Assembly: GCF_003885045.1 (NCBI RefSeq)
Contig: NZ_RHJS01000002.1
Location: 248,001-312,000, forward strand
Reading direction: 5' to 3'
Length of the DNA stretch: 64,000 bases
From: Schaedlerella arabinosiphila
Lineage (GTDB): Bacteria; Bacillota; Clostridia; Lachnospirales; Lachnospiraceae
The stretch's first letter is position 1, and each line of letters opens with the position of its first letter. Shown here in pieces: positions 53,520 through 63,603 of the stretch. The notes beneath the pieces are model-generated. The model did not search any database. It worked only from the letters and a program-made list of their open reading frames with translations, and was not told the DNA's origin. The translations under genes were made by a program, and so were the position numbers.

Positions 53520-56500
53520 ATGAAGCGGATCATTTCATGTCTGCTTGCTGTAATTCTCGTTTTTTCTCTATGTGTCGATACCAGTGCCGAGCCTGTGGAC
53601 ACAGAGACTGCGGGGAGCGGTCCGGATGTCGTGGCTGAGGGCGATGGTGAGACCGGAACCGGGGAAAACGAGAATCTGCTTCAGGAAGACAACGAAGGCA
53701 CAGAGGATGAAGAGGACTCGGAGACGGAGGAAGGGGCAGGCCCGGAAAACACGGATGAACCGGAATCAGGATCAGAGCCATCCGAAAAGAACCTTTTCAC
53801 AGTGAATCCGGACGACGCGTCTTTCGGCACAGAGGATGAGGAAGGCCAGGAAGACGGCGTGGAGGACGAAGAGGAAGAAAAGGACGAAGAGGACGAGAAG
53901 GAAAAAAAGAGAAGCCAGGACAGGGACTATCTGGGGCAGGTCGATGTGGAGATCCTTTCCGCATTGAATCTGCAGAAGGATGTAAACTTTACCGTTTCCC
54001 TGACCGGGCAGGAATCGAAGCAGGTGATGCTGGCTGCGGATCAGGAGACGGAAAACGGGGGCTTGTCCCAGGGCGATGCGACGTTTGAAGACCTGGAACC
54101 GGGGACTTATGTACTGACTGTCGGGGCTCCGGGTTTTGCAACCTATACGCAGGAGCTTGCCGTAGAGGACTGGGCGTATAATCTGACCCTTACCACGGGG
54201 ATCGTCAGCGGCTTTTCCTATGATCAGCCGGGAAGCGTGCATCCGGGGCTGCTCCTTCTGGGAGACGTGGACGGAAACGGCGTGATCGACGACGCAGACC
54301 GGGATCTGCTGGTGGACGCCATAGACGCAGGGGAGCGGGAGCCGGAAAAGCAGGCTGCGTCCCGGCATGAAAATCCGAACCTGAATCTGAACGGGGACCA
54401 ATGGGTTGACCTTGCGGATCTGGAATATTTTGCAAAGGGATATGGATTTCATGGGGATCCCAGCTCTTCAGTGGTAAAATTAGTGCCGGCAGATGCGGTG
54501 ACAGTCAGCAAGGACGAGCACACAAAAGTAGTATCCGGCGATCTGGATACCCTGCTCAAAAATGAAGGAAGCGTGCAGCTTGCTACGGACTCCGGCAGTC
54601 CCTTCACAACGGAGGGACCGGTTGCCGTGGAGTTTGATTTTGCAAAAGAGGAGGGCATTCCGATTGAGGGCCTGGTGATCGATACGGGAAACGAGGATTC
54701 CATCGAACTGGCTCAGATTGACCTTGTCTATATGGATGATGGGCAGGAGCAACCGGCTCAAATCCCACTAAAAAAGGGAGTCAATTTCCTGCTGGACGTT
54801 GACAGTGCGGTGATATCCCAGGATCACAGCGGTGCCATCAGCGTGAATTTCGGAACACAGATTGCGGTGAAAAAGGTGACGCTGAAGATTATGGGGATGC
54901 AGAACAACAATAACCTTGTAGAGATTTCCAAGGTGGAATTTCTGAACGATATGGAGAGCCGTATCCCCGAGCCGCAGATGGATATCCCGCAGAACCTGTC
55001 GGCAAAGGCGGGCAATAAGCAGTTCACCCTGACATGGGATCCCTGCGTAAATGTGACGGGATATGAGGTACGGATCACGCCGGAGACGGAAGGGGAAGCA
55101 AAATGGGAGACTGTTTTCGTAAAGGGAAACAGCGCACAGATCTCATCCTTCCAAAAAGAGAAGCTTGTGAACGATACGGCCTATACGGTGTCGGTGCAGT
55201 CTGTAAACGGCGCATGGAGGAGCGGGTACAGCGAACCTGTAACAGTGATTCCAAAAGCGGATAAGAAACCGGACGCGCCGGATAATCTGAAAGTTACGGG
55301 AGCATACAGAGCCATTGACGCATCCTGGAAAAATATGGAGGATACGGACAGCTACAATCTGTATTACCGTGAAAGCGGAAAAGGCGACTTTATCAAAATA
55401 GAAGGAATAACAGTCAGCAGCCATAGGATCATGGAGCTGAAGGACAGGACCAGCTATGAGGTCTATGTGACAGGTGTCAATGAACTCGGCGAGGGCAAGC
55501 CGTCCCTGACCGGGGAAGCGGAAACCACCTCTCCGGATCCGGCTCAGATGCCCAGGTATAAGCTGATCAACCAGGCTGCGGAGGGACAGGTAAGCGAGCA
55601 TATTACCAATGCGGTCTATTTTAACGGTTCCATGCAGGACAGCGAAAGGGATCAGGCAGGAGGAAAGACTGCGTGGGGGACGGTGGATAACAACCCGGTA
55701 TCCCATTATCTGCTGAACAGTTGGGATTCCGGCGGATTCAATACTCTGGGATCGCATGGTCTGACTTATGAATTTGACCAGGCATATAAGCTGCAGACTT
55801 TTGCGCTGCAGGAGGTAACGGTGCAGAGCCTTGGATACGGATATGCGCAGGTTCGGTATTGGGACGAGAACGGAAATACCGAGGAGTTTACGAGCGGTCA
55901 GGTTTCTGTACAGAGAAAAATGGATTCGGAGAAGCGGGTGTACTATATGATCCGTCTCCCGAAAGCGGTGTCCGTAAAGAAGCTGCAGTTCGGCATCAGC
56001 CGCAGCCTGGCTTCCGGTACGATCACATGCTCGGAGATTTATTTCTACCATTATGATTCTCTGGAAGACGATATTATGGCGCTTTATGCCAACGACTTAC
56101 ATACAGAGCTGAAAAGTGAAGTGAACCAGGCCACGATTGACGGACTCAGGACACGAATCAACACAAAGGACCCGGATAGCGGGGAATACCATCCGGATAA
56201 AGAGAAGCTGGAACGAGAACTGCAGACAGCAGAGGACATTCTGAAGGCGAAGCTGAGCAGGACAGTTCAGATACATAACGGCATTACGACCCGGGATACG
56301 GACCGCGGATTCGGCGGGCTGAATGCATGGCAGCCGCTTGGAGTGTCGGCGGCGGCGGGAGAAGAGATCACGGTGTACGTGGGCCACAACACGAAGAAAA
56401 CCGGCGAGAATACGAACCTGCAGTTGATCGCAACACAGTATCATGCGGAATCCGGCTCAATGTTCAAGCAGGTAGCGAACCTGAAGATTGGAAGAAATGA

Positions 56501-59069
56501 TATTACGGTTCCGCAGCTTTCCACAATAAAAGGGGAAGCCGGAGGTGCGCTGTATGTGCAGTATACGGGCAGCAGCGCGTCGGATCAGTATGCGGTTCGT
56601 GTAAGCGGAGGCGCGGAAGTGCCCTTCCTGGACCTGTATCAGGTGACAGACAGAAACGAAAAGCTTACACGTGCGCAAAAATATGTGGATGAACTGAAAG
56701 CATATGTAGACCAAATGGAGACGCAGCACGAGAAGCTTCACGAGGAATCCAAACTGGGTTCCGTGAAATATGAGTATGCAGAAAGCGAATGTATACTGGG
56801 AGCATCGGATATGATGCTGGACACTATGATGCTCTCGCTTCCGGCATCGCAGATCCTGAAAGGATGCGGAGGAAGCGCAGAGAATATCGTGTCGTCTGCG
56901 GAAGCGATGGAGAGCATGATGCATCTCTTCTATCAACATAAAGGATTGACTGCGAACACACAGAAAGCGGACGGCGCCGCGGTGGACGTAAAGGATACCT
57001 ATCCGTCCAGACATCTGAATATCCGGTATCAGCGGATGTTTGCAGGGGCATTTATGTATGCATCGGGCAACCACATTGGAATTGAATGGGGTTCCGCTCC
57101 CGGCATGGTAACCGGCAGGACACTCACGGCAGATACGGAAGGCCGGTATCAGGACGGCAATTATTTCGGCTGGGGAATCGCGCATGAGATCGGGCACTGC
57201 ATCAACCAGGGCAGCTATGCGGTCGCGGAGATAACCAACAACTATTTTTCTGTGCTTGCACAGGCGAAGGATACCAATGACAGTGTGCGGTTTAAGTACG
57301 ACGAAGTGTACAAGAAGGTGACCTCGGGTACGAAGGGGCGTGCTTCCAATGTATTTACCCAGTTGGGAATGTACTGGCAGCTTCATCTGGCTTACGATAA
57401 CGGATATAACTTTAAGACATACGACAATTATGAGGAGCAGCTTGGAAACCTGTTCTTTGCAAGGGTGGATACTTACGCAAGAACGCCTTCTAAAGCACCG
57501 TCGCCGGGCGGGGTAACATTGACTCTGCCGGGAGACCAGGATCAGAACCTGATGCGCTTAGCCTGCGCGGCGGCAGAAAAAAATCTTCTGGAGTTCTTTG
57601 AACGATGGGGAATGACGCCGAATGAAGGGACGATTGCCTATGCGCAGCAGTTTGGTGAGGAGACAAGGGCCGTTTACTATGTAAATGACGATTCTCGTGT
57701 GTACAGGCGGACGCATGGCGTAAGCGGGCTGGACGAGGCAGGAAGTACGCAGGCGGTGACGGTAGAGTCTGTACAGATCAACCCTGTATCAGCGAACCAG
57801 GTGGATCTTCGGTTCTCATCAACGATTCCGCAGGAGGATATTTTGGGATATGAGGTTGTGCGCTGTACCAGGTCTGGCGGAGTTGTTCAGGAGGAAGTGG
57901 CAGGCTTTACGACGACCAATGCATTCAGCGATCACGTGACCACAATGAATAACCGTGTGGTGAGCTACAAAGTGAGGGTGATCGACAAATATCTGAATCA
58001 GTCGGCACCGGCATCCTCAGGGGAAGTGAAGATCCAGCATGACGGAAGTATTGATAAGTCAAACTGGACGGTCAGCACCAACGATCTGACGGCAGCAGCG
58101 GAGGATACGAAAAAGACCAGAAACGGAATTGGAACCGGAAGCGAGAGCAATGAGGAGATCGGAAGCGGTATGGGAACCGATGATCAGGATACGATCTGCG
58201 GTCCGGCGGTGGAAGATCCCATTAAAAACGTGGTAGACAATGATACAGGTACGGTCTATATCGGAGCGGCGGGAGCAAGTGCGGAAGTGATTATGGAGTT
58301 TAACAAGCTGCATACAATCACTGGCTTTAAGTATACGCCGGCCAAAGGACAGAATGGGATCAAGGATTACAGCATTTTTGTACGGGAAGGAAACGGCCAA
58401 TGGAAAGAAGCGGCAAGCGGAACCTTCCAGCCAGATAAGGTTCAGACCGTATTCTTTGAAAGCGGCAGGAAGGAAAGTAATGACAATATTGCCGGTTATC
58501 AGGCTACGGCAGTGAAGCTGGCAATCCAAAATCAGGCAGGGAAGTCGATCGGAATTGCCGAACTGGATGTGCTGGGAGTGACCGGGGATGATGTGGATTT
58601 CCGGCGTACCAATGGAGAGCAAAAACCGGTGATCGGAAAACTGAAAACAGCATTTGATTACGGCGGCGGCACCATTCCGGCTGGTTCGCTGGTATTTACC
58701 GGAGTTTATAAGGGAAATCCGGCGTACAACGTGGTGATCCTTTATGACCAGGATGGAAATATCGTCGGCGGCGCAGGAGCAGACGGCAGCGTCAATGCAG
58801 ACCAGATCATCCTTGCCGATGTGCCCGATACCGGAAATATTCAGGATGTTTCAGACGGTTCCTGGGTATACTGGATTGAACCGGAGCATATGATAGATCT
58901 TACCAAATTGGAACAAGTCCGGGCAGAGCTGTATCGTGTGGATCATGCTGAGACAAATGCCGGCCAGAGGCTTGTCAGTGATTCGAAGTTCGAGACTATG
59001 CCGGCAAAGAGTATGGCAGATATGCCGGAGATTCAGCTTACATCATCAAAGAGCGGCGGCACAGAATAG
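53520..59069 (+). CDS. Giant secreted M60-family (mucin-type) metallopeptidase with dockerin-like module
   Basis: A 1849-residue exported protein. Signal peptide (ISCLLAVILVFSLCVDTSA), a highly acidic D/E-rich region (~20-135), a beta domain, and a dockerin-like pair of calcium loops (GDVDGNGVIDDAD and NLNGDQWVDLADLEYF, ~245-300). Two fibronectin type III domains (~485-665), an F5/8-type-like domain (~700-845), the M60 peptidase with zinc motif HEIGH (~1222-1226) and a further discoidin-like domain (~1570-1690) follow. M60 enzymes cut mucin-type O-glycoproteins. No LPXTG or anchor is present, so retention may rely on the dockerin. ATG 53520 follows GGGAGGAGAGGAG; an upstream start would hide the signal peptide. 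Confidence 0.85.
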   Translation: MKRIISCLLAVILVFSLCVDTSAEPVDTETAGSGPDVVAEGDGETGTGENENLLQEDNEGTEDEEDSETEEGAGPENTDEPESGSEPSEKNLFTVNPDDASFGTEDEEGQEDGVEDEEEEKDEEDEKEKKRSQDRDYLGQVDVEILSALNLQKDVNFTVSLTGQESKQVMLAADQETENGGLSQGDATFEDLEPGTYVLTVGAPGFATYTQELAVEDWAYNLTLTTGIVSGFSYDQPGSVHPGLLLLGDVDGNGVIDDADRDLLVDAIDAGEREPEKQAASRHENPNLNLNGDQWVDLADLEYFAKGYGFHGDPSSSVVKLVPADAVTVSKDEHTKVVSGDLDTLLKNEGSVQLATDSGSPFTTEGPVAVEFDFAKEEGIPIEGLVIDTGNEDSIELAQIDLVYMDDGQEQPAQIPLKKGVNFLLDVDSAVISQDHSGAISVNFGTQIAVKKVTLKIMGMQNNNNLVEISKVEFLNDMESRIPEPQMDIPQNLSAKAGNKQFTLTWDPCVNVTGYEVRITPETEGEAKWETVFVKGNSAQISSFQKEKLVNDTAYTVSVQSVNGAWRSGYSEPVTVIPKADKKPDAPDNLKVTGAYRAIDASWKNMEDTDSYNLYYRESGKGDFIKIEGITVSSHRIMELKDRTSYEVYVTGVNELGEGKPSLTGEAETTSPDPAQMPRYKLINQAAEGQVSEHITNAVYFNGSMQDSERDQAGGKTAWGTVDNNPVSHYLLNSWDSGGFNTLGSHGLTYEFDQAYKLQTFALQEVTVQSLGYGYAQVRYWDENGNTEEFTSGQVSVQRKMDSEKRVYYMIRLPKAVSVKKLQFGISRSLASGTITCSEIYFYHYDSLEDDIMALYANDLHTELKSEVNQATIDGLRTRINTKDPDSGEYHPDKEKLERELQTAEDILKAKLSRTVQIHNGITTRDTDRGFGGLNAWQPLGVSAAAGEEITVYVGHNTKKTGENTNLQLIATQYHAESGSMFKQVANLKIGRNDITVPQLSTIKGEAGGALYVQYTGSSASDQYAVRVSGGAEVPFLDLYQVTDRNEKLTRAQKYVDELKAYVDQMETQHEKLHEESKLGSVKYEYAESECILGASDMMLDTMMLSLPASQILKGCGGSAENIVSSAEAMESMMHLFYQHKGLTANTQKADGAAVDVKDTYPSRHLNIRYQRMFAGAFMYASGNHIGIEWGSAPGMVTGRTLTADTEGRYQDGNYFGWGIAHEIGHCINQGSYAVAEITNNYFSVLAQAKDTNDSVRFKYDEVYKKVTSGTKGRASNVFTQLGMYWQLHLAYDNGYNFKTYDNYEEQLGNLFFARVDTYARTPSKAPSPGGVTLTLPGDQDQNLMRLACAAAEKNLLEFFERWGMTPNEGTIAYAQQFGEETRAVYYVNDDSRVYRRTHGVSGLDEAGSTQAVTVESVQINPVSANQVDLRFSSTIPQEDILGYEVVRCTRSGGVVQEEVAGFTTTNAFSDHVTTMNNRVVSYKVRVIDKYLNQSAPASSGEVKIQHDGSIDKSNWTVSTNDLTAAAEDTKKTRNGIGTGSESNEEIGSGMGTDDQDTICGPAVEDPIKNVVDNDTGTVYIGAAGASAEVIMEFNKLHTITGFKYTPAKGQNGIKDYSIFVREGNGQWKEAASGTFQPDKVQTVFFESGRKESNDNIAGYQATAVKLAIQNQAGKSIGIAELDVLGVTGDDVDFRRTNGEQKPVIGKLKTAFDYGGGTIPAGSLVFTGVYKGNPAYNVVILYDQDGNIVGGAGADGSVNADQIILADVPDTGNIQDVSDGSWVYWIEPEHMIDLTKLEQVRAELYRVDHAETNAGQRLVSDSKFETMPAKSMADMPEIQLTSSKSGGTE

Positions 59070-59087
59070 GCATCATTTGCATTTCAC

Positions 59088-59135
59088 GGAATCCCCTCCA
59101 CATCGGCTTACAGGAGCGGATACAAAGGGATTCCG
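59088..59135. other. Hairpin between the M60 gene and its anchor gene
   Basis: GGAATCCC and GGGATTCC pair around a 31-base loop. With no T-run it may be an mRNA processing or attenuation element that sets the ratio of the two proteins. Confidence 0.35.
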
Positions 59136-59169
59136 GGGAGTGCGAAAAACGCGATAAGGGGAGTAGGAC

Positions 59170-60213
59170 ATGAAGAAATATTTAATTGGATTGATAATGG
59201 CAGTGTTCGCATTTATCGCAATACTGCCGCTGCAGGTATTGGCAGCAGGAGACGAGGTACGGCTGAAGGAGGACGGGAACAATGTAAATGTGTCGGTCAC
59301 TGTTTCAGGCGGCGCCGGGGAGAAGGTATCTTCTATGCAGCTTGGGCTGCAGATCACGGATCGGGACGGCAATCCGGCAGGGCCGGAGATATTGGAGCAG
59401 ATTGAAAACCTGACCTTTAGCTGGAGCCAGGAAGTCCAGGCAAGGGCAGCGGTTACAGAACAGCGTTACCAGCGTGAAACCGGAATCCTGCGGATCTATA
59501 TTGCAGGAAGCGAACCGCTTTTTTCGGGAGAAGGGGAAGAACCTGACAGCCTGGCGCTGGGGAACGTGATGATGGAGGAGATCCAGGAAGGTGCAGCAGA
59601 CGGACTCTATATCAGTGTGGTGCCGGATTCCTTTCGGAAGGTGCAGGGAAGCAATGCGCAGAAGCTTTCGGCATCGTTTTCGAATGCCGTGCTGATTGTC
59701 CCTGTGAACCGAGAAGACCCGGTTGATCCGGAGACACCAGAACCGGGACAGCCCGGAAATCCGGGCGGGTCGGCAGGCGGTTCCGGCGGGGCAGGAGGCT
59801 CTGGCGGGGCAGCAGGCGGTTCCGGCGGGGCAGGGAGCTCCCTGGTGGATAAATCCCAACTGCAGGAGGTGCTCAATCTTGCGGCAGGATATCAGGAAGA
59901 GGATTACACGTCGGAAAGCTTTGGCGTCTTGAAGAAGGCGATGAAAGAGGGGCAGGCTGTGCTGGATGACCCCTATGCCGTACAGGAGGAAGTGGATCAG
60001 GCGGCATCGGCGGTTATGAACGCCATCGGGGGCCTGGTGCCTTTCGGGACTACCAGTGTGGATGCGCGGAATGAGATGTACTCCGGAACAAGCCAGGCTG
60101 TCGGGACAGGAGATATGACATCATGGCGGGTGTGCGTAGTTGTGATGGTTCTCAGCGGATTAGTAATCGCGGGAGCCGGGATCTGTAAAACATATCGGAA
60201 GAGGATGCTGTAA
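59170..60213 (+). CDS. Surface-anchored FIVAR protein with possible cohesin-like domain
   Basis: A 347-residue protein: signal peptide (LIMAVFAFIAILPLQVLAA), a beta-rich domain (~25-175; VSVTVSGGAGEKVSSMQLGL, SLALGNVMMEEI) whose pattern recalls cohesins, a Pro/Gly-rich linker with GGSGGAGG repeats (~195-225), a FIVAR helical domain (~228-285, LQEVLNLAAGYQEEDYTS), then TGDMTSW, a membrane helix and KTYRKRML, like a degenerate sortase or tail-anchored end. It lies 100 bases after the dockerin-bearing M60 gene and could hold it on the cell surface. The cohesin call is an inference. Confidence 0.65.
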   Translation: MKKYLIGLIMAVFAFIAILPLQVLAAGDEVRLKEDGNNVNVSVTVSGGAGEKVSSMQLGLQITDRDGNPAGPEILEQIENLTFSWSQEVQARAAVTEQRYQRETGILRIYIAGSEPLFSGEGEEPDSLALGNVMMEEIQEGAADGLYISVVPDSFRKVQGSNAQKLSASFSNAVLIVPVNREDPVDPETPEPGQPGNPGGSAGGSGGAGGSGGAAGGSGGAGSSLVDKSQLQEVLNLAAGYQEEDYTSESFGVLKKAMKEGQAVLDDPYAVQEEVDQAASAVMNAIGGLVPFGTTSVDARNEMYSGTSQAVGTGDMTSWRVCVVVMVLSGLVIAGAGICKTYRKRML

Positions 60214-60317
60214 AAAAGCTATAAGCGATTAGAAGTCCGGGTAGAAAAAAAACGAAAAGATGTTATAATAAGGAAAAGGGCAGAGCCTGTTACAGGTATT
60301 TAAGGAGCAGTGATGTA

Positions 60318-60809
60318 TTGAACGCAGGAACAGAAGAGAAAAAGCAGTCGATGGATATAACCTTGTCATCGACAAGATCTATGCAAACCTCATTGCAGGC
60401 AATAAGAAGCGGCAAAGCAGGGCTGGACGGCCATAGACAGTCGATGCTGAACAGAGTTCCGGAAATTGGCGATTGGGCAAGTTTTAAATATGAGTTTATT
60501 ATGCTGAAAGATTTAGCCTATTTGACTGCAAAAACAGGAGATGAGTTTGCATTGCTGCGGGGCAAGAAGGAGGATATTTTATTTCACGGTGATTCAAGAA
60601 ACTGTGTATTTGACGGAACTTTGGTTGATATGCTGATGACGCATAAGCTGTATATTGTTGGGCATTCCCATTCGGGAGAACCGATTCCAAGACCGTCAGG
60701 AAATGACAGAGAAGCTCTGGAAGTGATTGGACAGGAGAAAAGTACGGTAATATCGGCAATGTCAGGGATGTGTATTGACTTTAGTGCAGATTCATTTGAG
60801 ATATGGTGA
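60318..60809 (+). CDS. Small protein with JAB/MPN-like HSHSGEP...D motif
   Basis: A 163-residue protein starting at a TTG behind AAGGAG (60301-60306). The C-terminal half has a glutamate-containing strand, FHGDSRNCVF, then LYIVGHSHSGEPIPRPSGNDREAL, which resembles the HxH...S..D metal motif of JAB/MPN domains. JAB-like domains occur at the ends of bacterial polymorphic toxins, and the next gene is of immunity-protein size. The N-terminal 60 residues look like a fragment of a longer secreted-toxin linker. Function not proven. Confidence 0.5.
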   Translation: MNAGTEEKKQSMDITLSSTRSMQTSLQAIRSGKAGLDGHRQSMLNRVPEIGDWASFKYEFIMLKDLAYLTAKTGDEFALLRGKKEDILFHGDSRNCVFDGTLVDMLMTHKLYIVGHSHSGEPIPRPSGNDREALEVIGQEKSTVISAMSGMCIDFSADSFEIW

Positions 60810-60819
60810 GGTGATTGTT

Positions 60820-61113
60820 ATGTTGACATTCGAAGAAGCCAGAAAAATAGGGCTGGATGCATGTGCTGAGAAACTGGGCAGAGAGTTTGTTCGAAAGCAT
60901 GCCAAAACTTCATCAACGGCGTATGGCGATGCGGAGGATTATGCGTATTGCTTTATCGGGGTGAGTGATCAGCCCAGTAAGCCATACCGTGAAGGCGATA
61001 AGATTGTACTTTCTTCCGCACCAGAGGACCAGTTTCCATATATGGCAAGCTGTAATGTATGGTATGACACTGGAAAGATAGATTTTTTGGAGTGCATTTT
61101 GCCTGCTGTATGA
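60820..61113 (+). CDS. Small acidic/neutral protein, possible immunity partner
   Basis: A 97-residue protein: LTFEEARKIGLDACAEKLG, then DAEDYAYCFIGVSDQ and FPYMASCNVWYDTGKIDFLEC. No signal peptide, cytoplasmic. ATG 60820 follows GAGGTG, ten bases after the JAB-like gene, so the two are cotranscribed. Size, position and alpha/beta look fit an immunity protein, but I do not recognise the family. Confidence 0.5.
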   Translation: MLTFEEARKIGLDACAEKLGREFVRKHAKTSSTAYGDAEDYAYCFIGVSDQPSKPYREGDKIVLSSAPEDQFPYMASCNVWYDTGKIDFLECILPAV

Positions 61114-61167
61114 TTTGTGAAGCAAGGAAGCCCAACAGAAAGAAGAATCGACAAGGGGATATAGGGT

Positions 61168-61716
61168 ATGGATTTTTTGATTAACCTGGATGGGAACATC
61201 CTGCTATGGATTCAGGAGTACATCCGGCAGGACTGGATGGAGGGGATTTGGAAATGGATTACGATGCTGGGGGATTCCGGCTGGTTCTGGATTGCCCTTT
61301 CCATCCTTCTGATGATCCCGAGACAGACCCGATGGATCGGGATTACCTCGCTGGCGGCTCTTGTAATCGGAGCCCTGATCACAAATGTGACTCTGAAAAA
61401 TCTGGTTGCCCGCACCCGGCCTTATGAAGTGATAGACGGCCTGGTGCTGCTGATCGAAAAGCAGAAGGATTATTCCTTCCCTTCAGGGCACACCTGCGCG
61501 TCCTTCGCAGCGGCCGGGGTGTACTGGCGGATGATGCCGAAAAAGTACGCGGTTCTGCTGCTGATACTGGCGGCGCTGATCGCATGTTCCAGGCTGTATG
61601 TGGGCGTGCATTACCCTTCGGACGTACTGGCAGGTCTGGCGATCGGTCTCTTTGCGGCATGGGCGGCATGGCATCTGCAGAAATATGTCAGGACGCACAG
61701 AGGGAAAGTGAAGTAA
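61168..61716 (+). CDS. PAP2-family phosphatase (undecaprenyl-pyrophosphatase-like)
   Basis: A 182-residue membrane protein with five to six helices and the three PAP2 motifs: KNLVARTRP (~75), PSGHT (~108) and SRLYVGVHYPSD (~145). Such enzymes dephosphorylate undecaprenyl pyrophosphate or other lipid phosphates at the membrane surface, recycling the carrier used by the glycan clusters in this window. RBS AAGGGGAT precedes ATG 61168. A strong terminator follows. Confidence 0.87.
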   Translation: MDFLINLDGNILLWIQEYIRQDWMEGIWKWITMLGDSGWFWIALSILLMIPRQTRWIGITSLAALVIGALITNVTLKNLVARTRPYEVIDGLVLLIEKQKDYSFPSGHTCASFAAAGVYWRMMPKKYAVLLLILAALIACSRLYVGVHYPSDVLAGLAIGLFAAWAAWHLQKYVRTHRGKVK

Positions 61717-61791
61717 ACGAAGAGGTAAGATCATATATTAAAAAAAGATCAGTTATTTTCTGCCTGATCACATACAGAGAGAGAAAAAACG

Positions 61792-61866
61792 AGACTGTCG
61801 AAAACGGGCAGCATTCCCGCGATATGCGGTGAATGAAGTTCCGTTTTCGGCAGTCTTATTTTTTCG
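61792..61866 (+). terminator. Rho-independent terminator after the PAP2 gene
   Basis: AGACTGTCGAAAACGG (61792-61807) pairs with CCGTTTTCGGCAGTCT (61841-61856), 16 bp with one G-U pair. The loop itself has CCGC...GCGG. The T-rich TATTTTTTCG follows. Confidence 0.85.
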
Positions 61867-61987
61867 TATTAGTCAGAGACTTTCCAGCACCGGATGGATC
61901 TGAGCCGTCCGAGGCCGGATATGACCAGGCCGGTTAAAAAACATATTTGACTGTTGCCATTCTTTAAGTGTGAACTGCAGCGTTTTT

Positions 61988-63466
61988 TCAGTGATACCGC
62001 GATCCCGCTTCATACACCGCTTCGCAGGTGAGCTGTACCCCCAGTTTTTTAAAGATTTTAATATCCACATCGGACAGCATAACGGAGGTATGGGCCTGAC
62101 ATCCTTCCAGCGCGGGAAGCTGCTCCAGGGCCAGACGGGCATCCCGGCTGGTTGCCGCGCTTGCGGAAAGGGCAATCAGCACTTCATCCGTATGAAGCCG
62201 CGGGTTTTTGCTTTTCAGATAATCCACTTTCAGCTTCTGGATGGGCTCAATGGACTCCGGAGAAAGGATATCCAGATCATGGGGCTGCCCGGCCAGTTCC
62301 TTAATGGCATTTAAAAGCAGCGCTGCGGAGGCGCCCAAAAGGCTGCTGGTCTTCCCGGTGATCATCCGTCCGTCGGGAAGCTCCAGAGCTGCCGCCGGGG
62401 CGCCGGTCTGTTCTGCGCGCACTAGGGCTGCCGCGACGACTTGCCGGTCGGCGGTGGAAATGCCGGCCTGGTTCATCAAAAGCTCCAGCTTTTGGGTTTC
62501 CTCCTCCATGCAGTTCCCCCTTAATAAGGAGTTGAGGGAGGCAAAGTAACGCCGGAGGATCTCCTGGCAGGAGGCTTCCCGGCAGATCTGGTCGTCGCAG
62601 ATACAGTTTCCGGCCATATTTACACCCATGTCGGTAGGCGATTTGTAAGGGCTTTTTCCGTAAATTTTTTCGAAAATCGTATTGAGCACCGGGAAAATCT
62701 CCACGTCCCGGTTGTAGTTTACCGTGGTTTCCCCATAGGCTTCCAGATGGAACGGGTCGATCATATTGACATCATTCAGGTCCGCGGTGGCAGCCTCGTA
62801 AGCCAGGTTGACCGGGTGCTTCAATGGGATGTTCCATATGGGAAATGTTTCAAACTTGGCATAGCCTGCATGAATCCCGCGTTTGTGCTCATGATATAGC
62901 TGTGAAAGACAGGTGGCCATCTTTCCGCTGCCCGGTCCCGGCGCCGTAACGATGACGAGAGGACGGGTGGTCTGGATATACTCATTTTTTCCGAAGCCGT
63001 CTTCACTGACGATCAGCGGGATGTTGGACGGATACCCCGGGATATGGTAGTGGAGGTAGACACGGATGCCCAGATTTTCCAGCCGCCTTCGGAAAAGAAG
63101 GGCGCTGTCCTGCCCGGAATATTGTGTGATGGCAACGCTGCCCACATAGAGCCCGTGCTCATGAAAAGAGTCGATCAGCCGCAGGACGTCTGAGTCGTAG
63201 GTGATACCCAAATCCCCGCGTATTTTGTTTTTTTCAATATCCTTGGCGCTGATGACGATGATCAGCTCCGCCTGGCTGCTGAGCTGCTTGAGCATATGCA
63301 GCTTTGAATCCGGGGCGAATCCGGGAAGCACGCGGGAAGCGTGATAGTCATCGAACAGCTTTCCGCCAAATTCCAGATACAGCTTGTGGTCGAACTGCTC
63401 AATGCGATGTCGGATGTGCTCCGACTGTGTGCGTAGGTACTTTTCGTTATCAAATCCTGTTTTCAT
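61988..63466 (-). CDS. DUF1846 family protein
   Basis: A 492-residue cytoplasmic protein of DUF1846, widespread and single-copy in Firmicutes. It shows FDNEKYLRTQSEHI at the start, VTAPGPGSGKMATCLSQLYHE (a glycine-rich loop, ~172-192), TDMGVNMAG, and the late CEAVYEAGSRYH. A structure from Streptococcus is known, but the function is not settled. ATG at 63466; the promoter is at 63604-63633 and gives a ~130-base leader with several short GC-rich hairpins (GCAGACCTGTCTGC). Confidence 0.88.
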   Translation of the reverse strand: MKTGFDNEKYLRTQSEHIRHRIEQFDHKLYLEFGGKLFDDYHASRVLPGFAPDSKLHMLKQLSSQAELIIVISAKDIEKNKIRGDLGITYDSDVLRLIDSFHEHGLYVGSVAITQYSGQDSALLFRRRLENLGIRVYLHYHIPGYPSNIPLIVSEDGFGKNEYIQTTRPLVIVTAPGPGSGKMATCLSQLYHEHKRGIHAGYAKFETFPIWNIPLKHPVNLAYEAATADLNDVNMIDPFHLEAYGETTVNYNRDVEIFPVLNTIFEKIYGKSPYKSPTDMGVNMAGNCICDDQICREASCQEILRRYFASLNSLLRGNCMEEETQKLELLMNQAGISTADRQVVAAALVRAEQTGAPAAALELPDGRMITGKTSSLLGASAALLLNAIKELAGQPHDLDILSPESIEPIQKLKVDYLKSKNPRLHTDEVLIALSASAATSRDARLALEQLPALEGCQAHTSVMLSDVDIKIFKKLGVQLTCEAVYEAGSRYH

Positions 63467-63603
63467 AATGTTTTTCCTCGCGTCTGTTTATAATCTGACA
63501 ACTGCGGAACGCCCAACGACCCCAGACAGAGACTGCGAAAGCAGCGAATGGTCTGTGAAGCAGACAGGTCTGCGGTCTGCCGTTCGATTGCAATATAAAT
63601 CTT

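Noticed and set aside
63467..63600. Possible riboswitch in the DUF1846 leader
   Set aside because: Several short GC hairpins are present but no known riboswitch core could be recognised.
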